55,531 nucleotides of DNA from Hylemonella gracilis ATCC 19624 (GCF_000211835.1 NZ_AEGR01000081.1:1-55531), one strand, 5' to 3'. Positions 44,643 through 53,758 are shown, numbered from the stretch's first letter. The notes: generated by a model from the sequence alone, not told the origin. Translations and numbers: made by a program.

Positions 44643-45341
44643 ATGTCTTACGTCATCCCCGCCCCCGCACCCGTCTCCGTGCCCGTCGTCGGCCGCGCCG
44701 AGCGCTTCCCCGTCAACCGGGTTTACTGCGTGGGCCGCAACTACGTGGCGCATGCCCAGGAAATGGGCTTCACGGGCCGCGAACCGCCCTTCTTCTTCAT
44801 CAAACCGGCCGACAGCTGCCTGGTGGTGGAGGCGGGCCAAACGGCGCGGCTGCCCTACCCCAGCCTGACCCAGGATTACCAGCACGAGATCGAACTCGTG
44901 GCCTGCATCGGCAAGGGCGGCATGAACATTCCCGCGGACCAAGCCCGCCAGCACATCTGGGGTTACGCCGTGGGCCTGGACATGACGCGCCGCGATCTGC
45001 AGGGTGAGCAGAAGAAACAAGGCCGCCCCTGGTGCATCGGCAAGACCTTCGAGGCCGCCAGCCCCATTGGCCCCATCACACCCGCGGCGGACGTGGCCGC
45101 CCAGATCGAAAGCGCCGAGATCACGCTCGCGGTCAACGGACAGACGCGCCAAAAAAGCGACGTGTCCAAGCTGATCTGGAACCTGGGCGAGATCATCGAG
45201 CACCTCAGCCGGGCCTGGCTGCTCAAGCCTGGTGACCTGATCTACACGGGCACGCCCGAAGGCGTGGCGGCGCTCCAGCCAGGTGACGTGCTGGCGGGCC
45301 AGGTCAGCGGGCTGACGCCGATCCAACTGCAGGTGGTGTGA
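44643..45341 (+). CDS. Fumarylacetoacetate hydrolase-family protein (fumarylpyruvate hydrolase-like)
   Basis: This 232-aa FAH-family protein resembles fumarylpyruvate/acylpyruvate hydrolases of gentisate-type pathways. It has VYCVGRNYVAHAQEMG, the metal-binding EIELVACIGKGG, and DMTRRDLQ followed by KTFEAASPIGP. The ATG at 44643 is preferred to the TTG nine bases upstream. There are no aromatic-ring-cleavage genes nearby, so the substrate remains open; an oxaloacetate decarboxylase/tautomerase activity is another possibility in this family. Confidence 0.9.
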   Translation: MSYVIPAPAPVSVPVVGRAERFPVNRVYCVGRNYVAHAQEMGFTGREPPFFFIKPADSCLVVEAGQTARLPYPSLTQDYQHEIELVACIGKGGMNIPADQARQHIWGYAVGLDMTRRDLQGEQKKQGRPWCIGKTFEAASPIGPITPAADVAAQIESAEITLAVNGQTRQKSDVSKLIWNLGEIIEHLSRAWLLKPGDLIYTGTPEGVAALQPGDVLAGQVSGLTPIQLQVV

Positions 45342-45349
45342 GGCGCAGG

Positions 45350-45427
45350 GGGCTTGACTTGAGTCGCACCGGGCGCGGCCCCGCCGTGGGGCCCGTGCTC
45401 ATCGCCTCTGTGGCTTAAGTCAAGCCC
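45350..45427. repeat. Long inverted repeat between convergent genes
   Basis: GGGCTTGACTT (45350-45360) and AAGTCAAGCCC (45417-45427) are perfect complements separated by 56 nt of GC-rich sequence. They lie between the FAH gene and the convergent DUF1566-like gene, so they may act as a bidirectional terminator or mRNA end. No T-run follows either arm. Confidence 0.55.
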
Positions 45428-45441
45428 GGGTCTGGCCCGAA

Positions 45442-45467
45442 CCCTGAACAGCGATGCAGGTTCAGGG
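45442..45467 (-). terminator. Hairpin at the 3' end of the DUF1566-like gene
   Basis: CCCTGAAC (45442-45449) pairs with GTTCAGGG (45460-45467) with a 10-nt loop. It includes the stop codon of the minus-strand gene. No T-run follows, so it is more a stabilising or terminator-like stem than a canonical terminator. Confidence 0.4.
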
Positions 45468-46169
45468 CTGGTAGGGCCGCACCAGGCGGACCACCAAGGC
45501 CGTGCCGCGCGAGACATCGCCCCTCGACTCCCCATTGCCGAGATGCACGGCCCAACCCAGGCGAGCCGAGAGGCGTTCCTGGCGGTTGGTGCTGCCGCTG
45601 GCGATGTTGTCGTAGTTGTAAGGGTTGGTCTGCGCGACGTTGATGCTGGCGTTGCCGCTCCAGGTCCAGTCCCTCGGATCGCCTGGGAAGAGCGTGGCGC
45701 TGGCGGGGTCGTCCTTGAGGCGACGCAGCTCGTGGATGCGCGGCAGGCGCCACGCCACACCGTCGGCCTTGGCGCGCGCGGTGGCCAAGGCCTGGGCGGT
45801 GGTGTAGGTCATCAAACGCGCTTCACCTGCGCATTGGTGGCCGTTCCAGGTCATGCCCTCCACGCAGCGCAGCCACGCCAGCTTGTTCTGCGCATCGAGC
45901 ACGTAGGCACCGTCGGCGCTGAGCACCAGGGCAGGGCCTGCCGCCGCACCCTCGGGCTTGAGCTTGGGCGTGGGCTTGGACTCCACCTTGCCTTGAGTCT
46001 TGCTTTCAGCCGGCGCCGCAGTCACCTCGCCCCCGACGGGCGGTGCGCTATCGGGCGTGGCCTGGGCCCGTGCCTGGAGGTGCGCCGCCCCGATGCCTAG
46101 CCCCACGGACAGGACCAGCAGCGCAAGCCGATGTCTGTGCAGGCGTCTCAGGCTCATGGTGCGGTTCAT
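45462..46169 (-). CDS. Exported protein with a DUF1566/Lcl-type domain
   Basis: This 235-aa secreted protein has a signal peptide (RLALLVLSVGLGIGAAHLQARA region, ending ARA), then a Pro/Lys-rich linker (KVESKPTPKLKPEG) and a C-terminal domain of about 140 aa. That domain has WRLPRIHELRRLKD, TWTWSG-like DWTWSGNAS, and VRLVRPYQP at the end, a pattern typical of DUF1566 (Lcl C-terminal-like, possibly collagen-binding or sulfatase-modifying-like fold). GAGGAG precedes ATG 46169. No partner gene is evident. Confidence 0.8.
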   Translation of the reverse strand: MNRTMSLRRLHRHRLALLVLSVGLGIGAAHLQARAQATPDSAPPVGGEVTAAPAESKTQGKVESKPTPKLKPEGAAAGPALVLSADGAYVLDAQNKLAWLRCVEGMTWNGHQCAGEARLMTYTTAQALATARAKADGVAWRLPRIHELRRLKDDPASATLFPGDPRDWTWSGNASINVAQTNPYNYDNIASGSTNRQERLSARLGWAVHLGNGESRGDVSRGTALVVRLVRPYQP

Positions 46170-46234
46170 GCCAGGGGCTCCTCTGTCTGGTGATCGCGGA
46201 CCACGCAGCCCACGCATCGTCTCATTGTCCAACT

Positions 46235-46882
46235 TCACGCCACCGCCGCTTTGACGATGCGCAAGGTTTCGGCGAAGGCCGGGTGCTCGGCCGAGCGCAG
46301 CCACTCAAAAGCCACCATCTCGGTCGTCACCAGTTCCGCCCCAGCCCCCGCCAAGCGATCGAAGGCGGCATCTCGGTTACGTTCCGTGCGCGAGGCACAG
46401 GCATCGGTCACCACCCAGACATCGAACTCCTCTTCGAGCAAGGCCAAGGCCGTCTGCATGAGGCAGACGTGGGTCTCGCACCCCGCCAGCACCAGGGTGC
46501 CCCGCTCGGGAACCGCCTCCGGCTTTTTCTGCAGGTGTTTGGGCAGACTGCGGGCATTCCCGCCTTGGGCTTGCTGGGTCTTTGCAGGTGGGCGCAGCAA
46601 TTCACCCAGGCCGTCGGCGACGGCATTGAAACTCATCTTGGCGAAGGACTTGCCACCTGCGACCTGTTGGGTCTGGGCCACGAGCGTCTGCAGATCGGCT
46701 GACGTGGCGCCCAGTCCGCCGGGGTTCTCCTCGGTCAGCCAGACCGGCACCTTGAACAAGCGCGCCAGTTGCGCCAGGCGTCGGGCATTGGCCAGGGCCA
46801 GCGCGCCCTCGTGCAAGGCAGGCAGCAGCTTGGCCTGGTAATCCACCAGCAGCAGTTGAGAGTCGTCGCGTTCCAGCAGCAT
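46235..46882 (-). CDS. Isochorismatase-like cysteine hydrolase
   Basis: This 215-aa protein of the isochorismatase superfamily is cytoplasmic. The expected catalytic triad is visible: D14 in LLVDYQ, K82 in AKMSF, and C140 in CETHVCLMQ. About 20 residues (KTQQAQGGNARSLPKHLQKK region, 101-120) form an insert between the triad elements. AGGAA precedes the ATG. It lies 27 bp downstream of the MDR gene on the same strand, so the two may be co-transcribed. The substrate is unknown. Confidence 0.88.
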   Translation of the reverse strand: MLLERDDSQLLLVDYQAKLLPALHEGALALANARRLAQLARLFKVPVWLTEENPGGLGATSADLQTLVAQTQQVAGGKSFAKMSFNAVADGLGELLRPPAKTQQAQGGNARSLPKHLQKKPEAVPERGTLVLAGCETHVCLMQTALALLEEEFDVWVVTDACASRTERNRDAAFDRLAGAGAELVTTEMVAFEWLRSAEHPAFAETLRIVKAAVA

Positions 46883-46909
46883 GTCGTGTGTGTTCCTGAA
46901 AAAAATTCG

Positions 46910-47911
46910 TCAAGCCGTGATTCTGACAACGATGCGGCCGCGCACCTGCCCCGCCATCAGCTGTTGGGCTTTTTCCAGCGCCGCGGACAGCGGCACCTCC
47001 TCGGTCATGTGTTCCAGCAAGGCCGGGTCGAGGTCGCGTGCCAGCCGATCCCATGCGCGCTGGCGCTTCGCGCGGGGCGCCATCACCGAGTCGATGCCCA
47101 CCAGTGTGACCCCGCGCAAGATGAAGGGGGCCACCGTGCCCGGCAGGTCCATGCCCTGCGCGAGACCGCAGGCGGTCACCACGCCGCCATAACGCGTCTG
47201 GGCCAGGGCGTTGACCAGGGTGTGCGAGCCCACGGCGTCCACCACCGAGGCCCAGCGCTCTTTCTGCAAGGGCTTGCCAGGCGTGGCGAGTTCGGCGCGG
47301 TCCATCACGGCCGCGGCCCCCAAGGCCCGCAGGTAATCCGACTGCGCCGACTTGCCGGTCGCGGCGGTGACCTGGTAGCCCAGTCGGCTCAACAAGGCCA
47401 CGGCGATGCTGCCCACCCCGCCGGTCGCGCCGGTCACCAGCACCTCGCCCGAAGCCGGGGTGATGCCCTGATCTTCCAAGGCCAGCACACTGAGCATGGC
47501 GGTGTACCCGGCCGTGCCGATGGCCATGGCTTGACGGGGCGTAAAGGCCGTGGGCAGGCGCACCAGGCCATCCCCCTTCAGGCGCGCCGTGGCGGCCAGG
47601 CAGCCCCACAGCGTCTCGCCCACGCCCCAGCCGTTGTGGATGAAGGCATCGCCCGCGCGCCAATCCGCGTGGCGCGATTCGAGTACCGTGCCCGCGCCAT
47701 CGATGCCCGGCACCATGGGCCACTTGCGCACCACGGGGCCCTTGTTGGTCAGCGCCAAACCGTCCTTGTAGTTGAGCGTGGAGTACTGCACGGCCACCGT
47801 CACATCGCCTTCGTTCAGGGGCGGCAGACTCGCCTCGTCCAGGGTCGTCAGACGCGCGGTGAAGCCTTCGGGCCGGCCGTTGGCTTGGTCCAACAAAATT
47901 GCCTGAAACAT
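46910..47911 (-). CDS. Acrylyl-CoA reductase-like zinc-independent MDR (YhdH/AcuI)
   Basis: This 333-aa medium-chain reductase of the YhdH/AcuI group reduces activated double bonds, acrylyl-CoA to propionyl-CoA in AcuI, with NADPH. It begins with MFQAILLDQ and has YSTLNYKDGLALT, PMVPGIDGAGTV, the nucleotide loop VTGATGGVGSIAV, and GLAQGMDLPGTVAPFILRGV (in part AQGMDLPGT). GGAG lies before ATG 47911. The pairing with an isochorismatase-like gene does not point to a known pathway. Confidence 0.92.
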   Translation of the reverse strand: MFQAILLDQANGRPEGFTARLTTLDEASLPPLNEGDVTVAVQYSTLNYKDGLALTNKGPVVRKWPMVPGIDGAGTVLESRHADWRAGDAFIHNGWGVGETLWGCLAATARLKGDGLVRLPTAFTPRQAMAIGTAGYTAMLSVLALEDQGITPASGEVLVTGATGGVGSIAVALLSRLGYQVTAATGKSAQSDYLRALGAAAVMDRAELATPGKPLQKERWASVVDAVGSHTLVNALAQTRYGGVVTACGLAQGMDLPGTVAPFILRGVTLVGIDSVMAPRAKRQRAWDRLARDLDPALLEHMTEEVPLSAALEKAQQLMAGQVRGRIVVRITA

Positions 47912-47977
47912 GTCTTTTCTCCTCGTAAAAAAGCCTTGGAATGCGGCAGGATCGGCGCCGAACCCTATGCTAACCGG

Positions 47978-48541
47978 ATGCCTTGCGCGCCCCACCCGAA
48001 GATGCCCCTGACCCGCGCCCACCCAACCGCGACGCTGAGTGCCCTTGCGCTGACCTTGGCCGTGACGGCACTGCTGCACGGTTGCGCTTCGCCGCAGCGC
48101 TGGGCCGGCGAAACCTATGACGACGGCCCGCATGCCGCGGTGCACGACGGCGCGGAAGACCGCCGCGCCGAGATCGTGGTCGCCGCCATGGGTGCCCTGG
48201 GCACCCCCTACCGCTATGGCGGCGGCAGCTACGAAGGCGGCTTTGACTGCAGCGGCTTCGTGCGCGCGGTCTACCAGCAAACCTGGGGGGTGACCCTGCC
48301 CCGCCAGTCCGCGCAGCAGGCCCGCGCCACGCGCGCCATCACGCGGCGTGATCTGCAACCGGGCGACCTGGTCTTCTTCAACACCGTGGGCCAAGCCTTC
48401 AGCCACGTGGGCATTTACGTGGGCGATGACCGCTTCATCCATTCGCCCAAGGCGGGGGCCAGCGTGCGCATCGAAAACATGCGTCTGCGCTACTGGGACG
48501 ACCGCTTCAACGCCGCGCGGCGTGTCAGCCCCCCGAGTTGA
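47978..48541 (+). CDS. NlpC/P60-family lipoprotein (peptidoglycan endopeptidase)
   Basis: This is a cell-wall cysteine peptidase, likely cleaving D-Glu-mDAP stem peptide bonds, 187 aa. A signal peptide ends in lipobox LLHGC (C36). The catalytic residues are C91 in FDCSGF, H143 in SHVGIYVG and H155 in FIHSP. The conserved GTPYRYGG and LQPGDLVFF are present. Starts at ATG 47978 and ATG 48002 are both plausible; the latter gives a tighter signal peptide. It is divergent from the MDR gene. Confidence 0.92.
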   Translation: MPCAPHPKMPLTRAHPTATLSALALTLAVTALLHGCASPQRWAGETYDDGPHAAVHDGAEDRRAEIVVAAMGALGTPYRYGGGSYEGGFDCSGFVRAVYQQTWGVTLPRQSAQQARATRAITRRDLQPGDLVFFNTVGQAFSHVGIYVGDDRFIHSPKAGASVRIENMRLRYWDDRFNAARRVSPPS

Positions 48542-48660
48542 AAGGCCGCCAGGGTGCAGGCCAAGGTTATGCTCGCGCCTTCCCGCTGGGGCTCCTGCCC
48601 GCGCAAACCGCCGTGCACCTTCGCCGCTTTCCCTGTTTTTCCTACACGTTGAGCTTTCCC

Positions 48661-49707
48661 GTGCCACGATTTTTCCTTCGTTATTGTCTCCTCGCGGCCT
48701 TGCTGACCTCTTGCGTCTGGCTGCCGGCCCGCGCTCAGTTGCTCAATTTCCTGCAACCGTCCGACCCAAGCTACCTGACCGCCGAGCCCCTGAGCATCAC
48801 GCTCGAAGGCTGGCCCTACCCCTACCCGGTGAGCCTGCTGCAAATCTCGCTGGAGGGGCAAACCGTGCGCATGGCGTACATGGACGTGCGCCCCAAGAGT
48901 CCCAACGGCCAGACCCTGTTGCTGCTGCATGACCAGTACTACAGCAGCGACTACTGGGAGCGCACGCTGCGCACCCTCAGCGACTATGGCTATCGGCTCA
49001 TCGTGCCCGACCAAATCGGTTTCGGCCGCTCCTCCAAGCCGGACATGCCCTACCGTTTTGGTCTGCAAGCCCAGTCCACGCTGCGCCTGCTGGACCACCT
49101 GCAAATTCCTCAAGTGGCCGTGATCGGCCATGGGATGGGCGGCATGCTGGCCGTGCATTTCGCGCGGCGCTACTCGCAGCGCGTGAGCGCGCTGGTGCTC
49201 GAGAACCCCGCGGGACTGGAAGACTACGCCGCGCTGCCGCCGGTCAACACCGAGGTCATGACACGGCAGAATTTGCTGCTCACGCCCACGGCGTACCGGC
49301 GCGAACTCAAGTCTCAGTTCGCGACTTGGCGTCCGACCTACGAGCGCCACGTCGAGCAGTTCGCGCGCCTGCAACTCAGCAGCGAGTACCCGCGGCATGC
49401 ACAGGTCGCCGCGCAAACGCAGCAAATGATCCTCGAAGGTCCGATCCTCAACGAGATGCCGCGCCTGCTGGCCCCCACCTTGCTGATCATCGGACTGAAA
49501 GACCGCACCGTGCCGGGCCAGCGCTACTACCCGGCCGACGTCATCAAGAACTTGGGCGACTTTTCCAAGCTCGGCAAGGACGCGCAAGCCCGCATTCCCG
49601 GCGCGCAACTGCGCGAACTGCCGGACATCGGGCACACACCTCACCTGGAAGACCCGGACTATTTCATCGCGCTGGTGACGGATTTTCTGTACAGCAAGAA
49701 ACCTTGA
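48661..49707 (+). CDS. Exported alpha/beta-hydrolase-fold protein lacking the nucleophile
   Basis: This 348-aa exported protein has an alpha/beta-hydrolase fold. The N-terminal signal (RYCLLAALLTSC) contains a possible lipobox C18, or cleavage after ARA. The fold is clear: LIVPDQIGFGRSSKP, the elbow VIGHGMGGMLAVHFARRYS, VLENPAGL and the late DIGHTPHLEDP with its histidine. In the elbow the residue normally Ser is Gly158 (G-H-G-M-G), and the oxyanion HG motif reads HD (H90-D91). The start is GTG 48661; no ATG precedes the signal peptide. It may be inactive or use another mechanism. Confidence 0.85.
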   Translation: MPRFFLRYCLLAALLTSCVWLPARAQLLNFLQPSDPSYLTAEPLSITLEGWPYPYPVSLLQISLEGQTVRMAYMDVRPKSPNGQTLLLLHDQYYSSDYWERTLRTLSDYGYRLIVPDQIGFGRSSKPDMPYRFGLQAQSTLRLLDHLQIPQVAVIGHGMGGMLAVHFARRYSQRVSALVLENPAGLEDYAALPPVNTEVMTRQNLLLTPTAYRRELKSQFATWRPTYERHVEQFARLQLSSEYPRHAQVAAQTQQMILEGPILNEMPRLLAPTLLIIGLKDRTVPGQRYYPADVIKNLGDFSKLGKDAQARIPGAQLRELPDIGHTPHLEDPDYFIALVTDFLYSKKP

Positions 49708-49771
49708 TTCAGGCGACGCCGGAAACCCGCCTCTTTTGTCAACGTCGCTGACGCTGAAGCGAGTTTCTCGA

Positions 49772-52165
49772 CTACCAACGGTACGTTGTGGTCATCACGA
49801 CCTTGCGCTGTGTTCCGAAGTAGCAACTGCCGTAGCCGCAATTGGCGATGTACTCCTTGTCGGTCAAGTTGCTGGCATTCAACGCCACGCTCCAGTGATC
49901 AATGTCATACCCGAGCATGGCATCCAACAGGGTGTAGCCGGGTATTTCGGTCGTGGCCGTCTCGTAGTTGCCGTTCGTCGGGCCGACATGGCGCACTCCC
50001 AGACCCAACTTGAGGCCGGTGGAGAACCGGTAGTCCCCCCAAAGCGAAAGACGTTGCTTGGAAACGGCCGAAGCCTGCTTACCGACTTCGGCGGGATCCT
50101 CGCTGCGGGTCACGTCAGCCTTGGGCGTGTAGGCATAGGCCACAGTCAGGTTCAAGCCTGCCATGGGCGTGACCACGGCTTCGAGCTCAAGACCGCGCAC
50201 GACGATTTCCCCCGTCTGCTTGGGCGTTCCGGTCGCTGGCTCGTAGGTGACGTACTTCTGGCGGCGCAAATCAAACATCGCGGCGCTGTAAATGGCTTTG
50301 AGGTTTGCGGGCTGGTAACGGACGCCCGCTTCGATCTGGCGCCCGGTTTCGGGATCAAAGGCATCCCCCGTGTCCGGGTTGATGGTCGTGCTCGGGATGA
50401 AGGAGGTGGCGTAACTCGCATACGGCGCCCAGCCACTCGGGTGTAGATAGACGAGACCAGCACGACTGCTGAACTGGCCGTCAACCTGGGATGACCTGGC
50501 ATCCGCCAGGTGATCGTCGACGTCGATCGTGGCACGGTCGTAGCGACCGCCCACCGTGGCCACCCAGTTTCCCCACTTGGCCTGGTCTTGCAGATAGAGC
50601 CCGGCTTGCACGAGTCGGGTCCGCAGATCCATGTCCGCGGGGCCAATCGTCACCGGTCCGCCATACACCGGGTTGTAGAGGTCGAAATCGGTGGCTGTAC
50701 CGCTGAAATAGCTGGTCTGGTCAAAGCGTCCGTTCTGATAGTCGAAGCCAGCGAGCAGGGTGTGATGCACCGTCGCGCCGTTGATCTCCAGCTGGGCTTG
50801 ATGGTCCATCGTGAACAAGTTGGTCTTTTCCTTGCTCGCATGCACCCGACGCGTGATCTGACGATAGTTGACGGGGTCGCTTGGGTCGGAATTGACGGTC
50901 ACGAAATCACGCAGCGAGACCTGGCCGAAGTCCATGTCCAAGTGGGCGTAGCGCACGTTCTGGCGCAGGGTCACGACGTCGTTCGGCTTGTGCTCAAGCA
51001 GGTAGCCCACCGACCACTGGTCTTGATCCAGGTGATTGAAATCGGGTTCGCTGATGTAGGTGTTGGTGGGCAACTTCGTCCCGGCGGGGGTCTTCACCAG
51101 GGTCCCCTGCTCTGGCAAGCTGCGCACATAGGTGCCTGCGCGGCTGCGCAGGACATGCGATAAGAGCGTGAGCGAGGTTTGCGCGGAAGGCTTGAGCGTC
51201 AGCGAGGGCGCCAGATAGAACCGGTCGTCGGGCATGTCGCCCTGGGGCAACTCCGCGTCGCGTACCAGACCGACCACGCGGTACAGCGCCGTGCCATCCT
51301 CACCCACGGACCCAGAGAAATCTCCCGCAAGCTGCTTGCGCGCATCGCTGCCGACTTGCACCTGCACCTCATTGCGCTGCTCGCCCAAGGGCTGCTTGCT
51401 GACCAAATTGACCATGCCGCCAGGACCATTCTGGCCATAGAGCACCGAAGAAGGCCCTCGCAGGATTTCAATGCGTTCGAGGCCGTAGTTTTCGGTCTGC
51501 CAAATCGCCCAATAACCGTTGTTGCGCAGTTGCAGACCATCCTGATAGAAGCCCGGCGCATAGGCTTCGAAGCCTCGGATGACCATCCAGTCGTAGCGCG
51601 AGTCCGTGCCGTAGGGAGCGATCTCAACACCCGGCGTGAAGGCCAGCACGTCCTTGATGTTGGTCGCGCCCATGGCTTCGATGCGATCCGCCGTGATCAC
51701 GGACACCGACTGAGGCGTTTCGACCAGAGGCGCGCCCGTCTTGGTGCCCGCGGCGCTTTGACGTGCCACATACGCCACGCTGCCCTCCGTGGCCGAGACG
51801 CGAACTTCGGGCAGGGGACGTGGCGTGCTCGGCGGCGAGCGACGCAGCTGATAGCTTCCGTTGGCACCGGGCACGGCTTCCAGCCCGCTGTCTTCCAGCA
51901 GTTTGCTCAGAGCGGCAGCGGGGGTGTAGTTGCCCTCCAGCATCGGCGCCTGCTTGCCCGTGAGCAGACTGCTGTCGGCGCCAATCAGCAAACCGGTCTT
52001 CGCTGCCAGCTCGGTCAGCGCTCTGTCCAGCGATTGAGCCGGGATGCGCAGTGGGATGGCAGTCTGCCCAGTGGTTGAAGACTGGGACCAAACTGGCAAG
52101 GTAAGACCCAGGCACAAGGCCAAGCAGGCCAGCCGAAACGGGGGACGGCGGAACGCAGGTCGCAC
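49772..52165 (-). CDS. TonB-dependent ferric-siderophore receptor with STN signalling domain
   Basis: This 797-aa outer-membrane transducer resembles FpvA/FecA. It has a signal peptide (LACLALCLGLTLPVWS), an STN domain (IPAQSLDRALTELAAKTGLLIG through LLEDSGLEAV), a plug with ETPQSVSVITADRIEAMG and IERIEILRGPSSVLYGQNGPGG (shown in part), and a barrel ending in TTYRW. The STN domain would contact the FecR-like protein next to it. GAGGAG lies 6 nt before GTG 52165, so I prefer this to ATG 52228, which adds residues ahead of the signal peptide. The ligand is probably an Fe(III)-siderophore; none is made in this window. Confidence 0.93.
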   Translation of the reverse strand: MRPAFRRPPFRLACLALCLGLTLPVWSQSSTTGQTAIPLRIPAQSLDRALTELAAKTGLLIGADSSLLTGKQAPMLEGNYTPAAALSKLLEDSGLEAVPGANGSYQLRRSPPSTPRPLPEVRVSATEGSVAYVARQSAAGTKTGAPLVETPQSVSVITADRIEAMGATNIKDVLAFTPGVEIAPYGTDSRYDWMVIRGFEAYAPGFYQDGLQLRNNGYWAIWQTENYGLERIEILRGPSSVLYGQNGPGGMVNLVSKQPLGEQRNEVQVQVGSDARKQLAGDFSGSVGEDGTALYRVVGLVRDAELPQGDMPDDRFYLAPSLTLKPSAQTSLTLLSHVLRSRAGTYVRSLPEQGTLVKTPAGTKLPTNTYISEPDFNHLDQDQWSVGYLLEHKPNDVVTLRQNVRYAHLDMDFGQVSLRDFVTVNSDPSDPVNYRQITRRVHASKEKTNLFTMDHQAQLEINGATVHHTLLAGFDYQNGRFDQTSYFSGTATDFDLYNPVYGGPVTIGPADMDLRTRLVQAGLYLQDQAKWGNWVATVGGRYDRATIDVDDHLADARSSQVDGQFSSRAGLVYLHPSGWAPYASYATSFIPSTTINPDTGDAFDPETGRQIEAGVRYQPANLKAIYSAAMFDLRRQKYVTYEPATGTPKQTGEIVVRGLELEAVVTPMAGLNLTVAYAYTPKADVTRSEDPAEVGKQASAVSKQRLSLWGDYRFSTGLKLGLGVRHVGPTNGNYETATTEIPGYTLLDAMLGYDIDHWSVALNASNLTDKEYIANCGYGSCYFGTQRKVVMTTTYRW

Positions 52166-52255
52166 AAGAAACTCCTCAAAGTTGGTGAAAACAGCTGTCT
52201 CACCAACAATGACCGGCGACACCGGCATTCGGGCAGTCCCAGACCGTAAAAATTT

Positions 52256-53185
52256 CTACGGCGCTTCCAGCCACACCACATAGGGTGTCAGTTGGTCGAT
52301 CTTGAGCTGGAGGTTCTGGGCCACGATGCGCAAGGCGGCGTCGGTGTCATCGAGTGGCAGCACGCCCGTGAAACGCAAGTTCTTGAGCTTCTCTGCATCC
52401 CTGATCGTCAGCATGCCGGAGCGGTAACGCGACAGTTCCGCGACGACCTTCTCCACAGGCGCCTCGTTGAAGACCAGTCGCGCTCTGGTCCAGGCCAGCG
52501 CCGCCGTCGTCGTCAGGACCGCGGTTCTCGCGCCGACCGCTTGATCGGTGTAGTCAACGCCCTCGCCTTCTTTCAGCACGATGGGCTCGTCCGGATGCAG
52601 GCGACTGGCCACCGCTACGGTGGACTCCAAGACCTCCACGCGCGTGTCCGTCGCTCGCTGATCGACGATGTAGCGCGTACCCAAGGCGCGCGCTGATCCG
52701 TCACGGCCGGTGACCACGAACGGCCGACCGGTCTGGTCCTTGGCGACCTCGGCCAGGACCCTGCCCGCATGCAGGCGGATTTCTCGCTTGTGCGCATCCA
52801 TGCGCACATCGACCGCCGTGCCGCTGTCCAGCGTCAACGCACTGCCATCCAGCAAGACGACGCGGCGCACCTCGCCCAGCGCGGTACGCTGATCGGCCAT
52901 CCAGCGCTCCGTCGGCAGCAGCACCCATGTCACGAGCATCAGGACGATGGCAACGGCGACCGATGCCTTGCGACGAGGCTTGGGTGCGTCCACCGCCTGC
53001 CACATCTGCCGCATCTGCCGGAACACGCGTTCGTGGCGCGCGTCCTCGGCGCACCATGCGCGACAGGCCTCCTCGCTGGCGGCACGTTCCTGCTCGGTGC
53101 CCGCGCCCTCGATTTCGACGATCCACTCGGCCGCGCGGTCACGCAGGGCGGTCAGCGGATCCGAAAGAGGCCGCTCTTCAGCCAT
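52256..53185 (-). CDS. fecR: FecR-family anti-sigma / sigma regulator
   Basis: This 309-aa transmembrane regulator has an N-terminal cytoplasmic DUF4880 (ALRDRAAEWIVEI, CRAWCAEDARHERVFRQM), a membrane segment at about 75-93 (SVAVAIVLMLVTWVLL) and a periplasmic FecR domain with VVLLDGSALTLDSGTAVDV and RPFVVTGRDGSARALGTRY. It passes the signal from the receptor's STN domain to the sigma factor. It overlaps the sigma gene by 8 bp. Confidence 0.93.
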   Translation of the reverse strand: MAEERPLSDPLTALRDRAAEWIVEIEGAGTEQERAASEEACRAWCAEDARHERVFRQMRQMWQAVDAPKPRRKASVAVAIVLMLVTWVLLPTERWMADQRTALGEVRRVVLLDGSALTLDSGTAVDVRMDAHKREIRLHAGRVLAEVAKDQTGRPFVVTGRDGSARALGTRYIVDQRATDTRVEVLESTVAVASRLHPDEPIVLKEGEGVDYTDQAVGARTAVLTTTAALAWTRARLVFNEAPVEKVVAELSRYRSGMLTIRDAEKLKNLRFTGVLPLDDTDAALRIVAQNLQLKIDQLTPYVVWLEAP

Positions 53186-53699
53186 GGGCGTTCAAGGCAT
53201 GAAGACGCGCATGGCAGTGCGCCAGTACCTTGGCAAGGTACTGCTTGACGCTGCTCTCGGAAACGCCCAACTCGGCGGCGATCTCGGCGTACGACTGGCC
53301 GTCGACGCGCGCCATGAGAAAGGCGCGCCGAGGTTTTTCGTCAAGCTCGTCCATCAGCAGGAGCATGGTGTGCCCCAGCAACTGACGCGTCGCGACGATG
53401 TCCTCCGGGCTGTGGGCCAGGCTGTCCTCGGCAAGGACCGCCATGGCGCGTAATGCCTCTTCCTCGAGCTTGCGCCGGTGAAACTGGTTGATGAGCAGAT
53501 GGTTGGCCGTCACCAGCAAATAAGCGCGCGGCTCGCGCAGCACCGGCAGTTGCGGCAAGGCCAGCAGCTTGACGAAGGTGTCCTGCACGATATCGGCCGC
53601 CTGATGCAGACAGCCCAACTTCTTGCGCAGCCAACCTTGCAACCAGCCTCGGTGGTTGGCGTACAGAGTGGCGAGGGGATCGACGGAATTCGTGGACAC
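53178..53699 (-). CDS. fecI: FecI-family ECF sigma factor
   Basis: This 173-aa iron-starvation-type ECF sigma has region 2 with ADIVQDTFVKLLALP and EPRAYLLVTANHLLINQFHRR, and region 4 with DGQSYAEIAAELGVSESSVKQYLAK. With FecR and the receptor it forms a surface-signalling unit that should activate the receptor gene. The start is GTG 53699. A perfect Fur-type palindrome lies 60 bp upstream. Confidence 0.94.
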   Translation of the reverse strand: MSTNSVDPLATLYANHRGWLQGWLRKKLGCLHQAADIVQDTFVKLLALPQLPVLREPRAYLLVTANHLLINQFHRRKLEEEALRAMAVLAEDSLAHSPEDIVATRQLLGHTMLLLMDELDEKPRRAFLMARVDGQSYAEIAAELGVSESSVKQYLAKVLAHCHARLHALNAHG

Positions 53700-53758
53700 G
53701 GCGGCTAGAGATCACACCGACTGATGAGCATGGACGCATGCAGCCCAACAGTATTAAT

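Noticed and set aside
46769-48541. 590-codon plus-strand open frame containing the NlpC/P60 gene
   Set aside because: Only the last ~190 codons have a signal peptide and domain; the first 400 are opposite the isochorismatase and MDR genes.
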